From Fimbriimonadales bacterium (lineage in GTDB: Bacteria; Armatimonadota; Fimbriimonadia; Fimbriimonadales; Fimbriimonadaceae), in contig JAPLCS010000366.1 in the NCBI GenBank assembly GCA_026392145.1, positions 1 through 13,884 on the forward strand: a stretch of DNA of 13,884 nt, in the 5' to 3' direction. The notes beneath the pieces were generated by a model, which saw only the letters and a program-made list of their open reading frames with translations, ran no database searches and was not told the DNA's origin. The translations under genes and the position numbers were made by a program. The first letter of the stretch is position 1. Each line of letters begins with the position of its first letter. This document shows, piece by piece, positions 13,185-13,884 of this stretch.

Positions 13185-13884
13185 ACTTCTCCCCTCGAGG
13201 CAAGCACTTCAGCAAGGTGGATAACACGCACCTGCGATCCGCTCTTCTTTAATCCACCGCCTAGGTGCATTAGGCAGCTATTATCCAACGCAACACAGAA
13301 ATCAACTCCCAAAGAATCAATATTCCCGCACTTGTCCTCCAACATCGCGGTGCTCGTTTCAGCATTTTTAACGCTAAACGTTCCACCAAATCCGCAGCAC
13401 TGCGAGCGAGCTGGCAACTCAACTAACTCAAGCCCCTTCACCGCTTTTAATAGCCGAGTGGGAGAATCTCCAAGCCCCAGCATTCTTGCCCCATGGCATG
13501 TAGGGTGATAAGTAACCCGGTGCGGAAATACAGCTCCAACATCCTCCACCTTCAGAACGTTGAGCAAGAAATCAGAGAGCTCATAAACTCGAGGTGCCAA
13601 CTGCTCCGCCGCCCGAATCAATTCAGCATCATCCAGCCAATGCCCAAGATTCCCAAACATTTCCCGAACATTAGCAACACACGACCCACTCGGCGACACC
13701 ACAACTTCGGCGTCCTTAAAAACCTCAACCCAATGCCTGGCAATCTTAATCGCCTCGCTCTGATATCCAGAATTCAGGTGCATCTGGCCACAGCACGTCT
13801 GACGCTCATCAAAGACAACCTGATGCCCCAGCGACTCCAAGAGTTGAGTCGTTGCAATCCCAGTTTTCGGAAAAACCGCATCAT
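13181..13884 (-). CDS. lutA: LutA, L-lactate utilization protein A (partial, 5' end beyond right edge)
   Basis: 233 residues visible. The frame stays open to the edge and reads DAVFPKTGIATTQLLESLGHQ there, the usual LutA sequence just after the N-terminal strand, so the internal TTG at 13840 is not the start; about 10 residues are missing. LutA is a two-repeat CCG-domain protein (GlcF/HdrB type) with cysteine ligands for an Fe-S cluster. Repeat one ends in QTCCGQMHLNSG and SPSGSC. Repeat two has TYHPTCHGARMLGLGD and SQCCGFGGTFSVK. It ends LAEVLASRGEV, overlapping lutB by 4 nt. Gene order lutA-lutB-lutC is the same as in Bacillus. The operon promoter, and any LutR-type regulator, would be outside the window. 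Confidence 0.93.
   Translation of the reverse strand, partial: DAVFPKTGIATTQLLESLGHQVVFDERQTCCGQMHLNSGYQSEAIKIARHWVEVFKDAEVVVSPSGSCVANVREMFGNLGHWLDDAELIRAAEQLAPRVYELSDFLLNVLKVEDVGAVFPHRVTYHPTCHGARMLGLGDSPTRLLKAVKGLELVELPARSQCCGFGGTFSVKNAETSTAMLEDKCGNIDSLGVDFCVALDNSCLMHLGGGLKKSGSQVRVIHLAEVLASRGEV

Overview
The window looks like chromosomal DNA of an aerobic, free-living bacterium, most likely Armatimonadota (Fimbriimonadia-like). This rests on recognition rather than a search. The clues are a type IV pilin-like protein whose N-terminal segment runs into FPVFAQAKAAAKKT, a style I associate with that phylum; frequent CGA arginine codons; a cytochrome c plus copper-monooxygenase protein of the kind common in Planctomycetes, Acidobacteria and Armatimonadota; and many genes without a Shine-Dalgarno sequence. 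There is no phage, insertion sequence, CRISPR array or integrase. No stretch over 300 bases lacks a gene.

Layout. (1) 1-2152, minus strand: a single open frame joining heme A synthase (CtaA) to heme O synthase (CtaB), cut by the left edge, and upstream of it a PII-like cyclic-di-AMP receptor (DarA/PstA family). (2) 2220-3455, plus: a NamZ/DUF1343 exo-N-acetylmuramidase-like protein, divergent from darA and without a signal peptide. (3) 3600-4580, plus: a pilin-like secreted protein behind a structured leader, ended by a 17-bp perfect hairpin shared with the convergent 4674-5120 gene for a small secreted Gly/Gln-rich protein. (4) 5154-6029, plus: a secreted alpha/beta-hydrolase, with a strong bidirectional terminator at 6065-6100. 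A minus-strand hypothetical gene (6403 leftward) reads through that terminator without a stop. (5) 6584-8764, plus: tsaE, a Gfo/Idh/MocA oxidoreductase overlapping it by 4 nt, and a secreted PLC-like phosphodiesterase. (6) 8775-10154, minus: cytochrome c / copper type II monooxygenase-like protein. (7) 10209-10949, plus: an SDR oxidoreductase, then tRNA-Ile(GAT) at 11033-11109. (8) 11186-13884, minus: the lutABC L-lactate oxidation operon, with lutA cut by the right edge.

Physiology. Heme O/A synthesis serves an aa3-type terminal oxidase, and LutABC feeds lactate electrons into respiration, so both ends of the window point to aerobic respiration. DarA and NamZ share a 67-bp divergent promoter region and both belong to cell-envelope or signalling biology. 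The middle is a mixture of secreted hydrolases and single housekeeping genes.

The most notable structural signals are the CtaA-CtaB fusion, a repeated arrangement in which a good -10 box sits 6-9 nt before the start codon with no ribosome binding site (leaderless transcription), and a 33-bp divergent intergenic region carrying two such promoters back to back. I did not find an obviously new multi-gene defence or mobile system.
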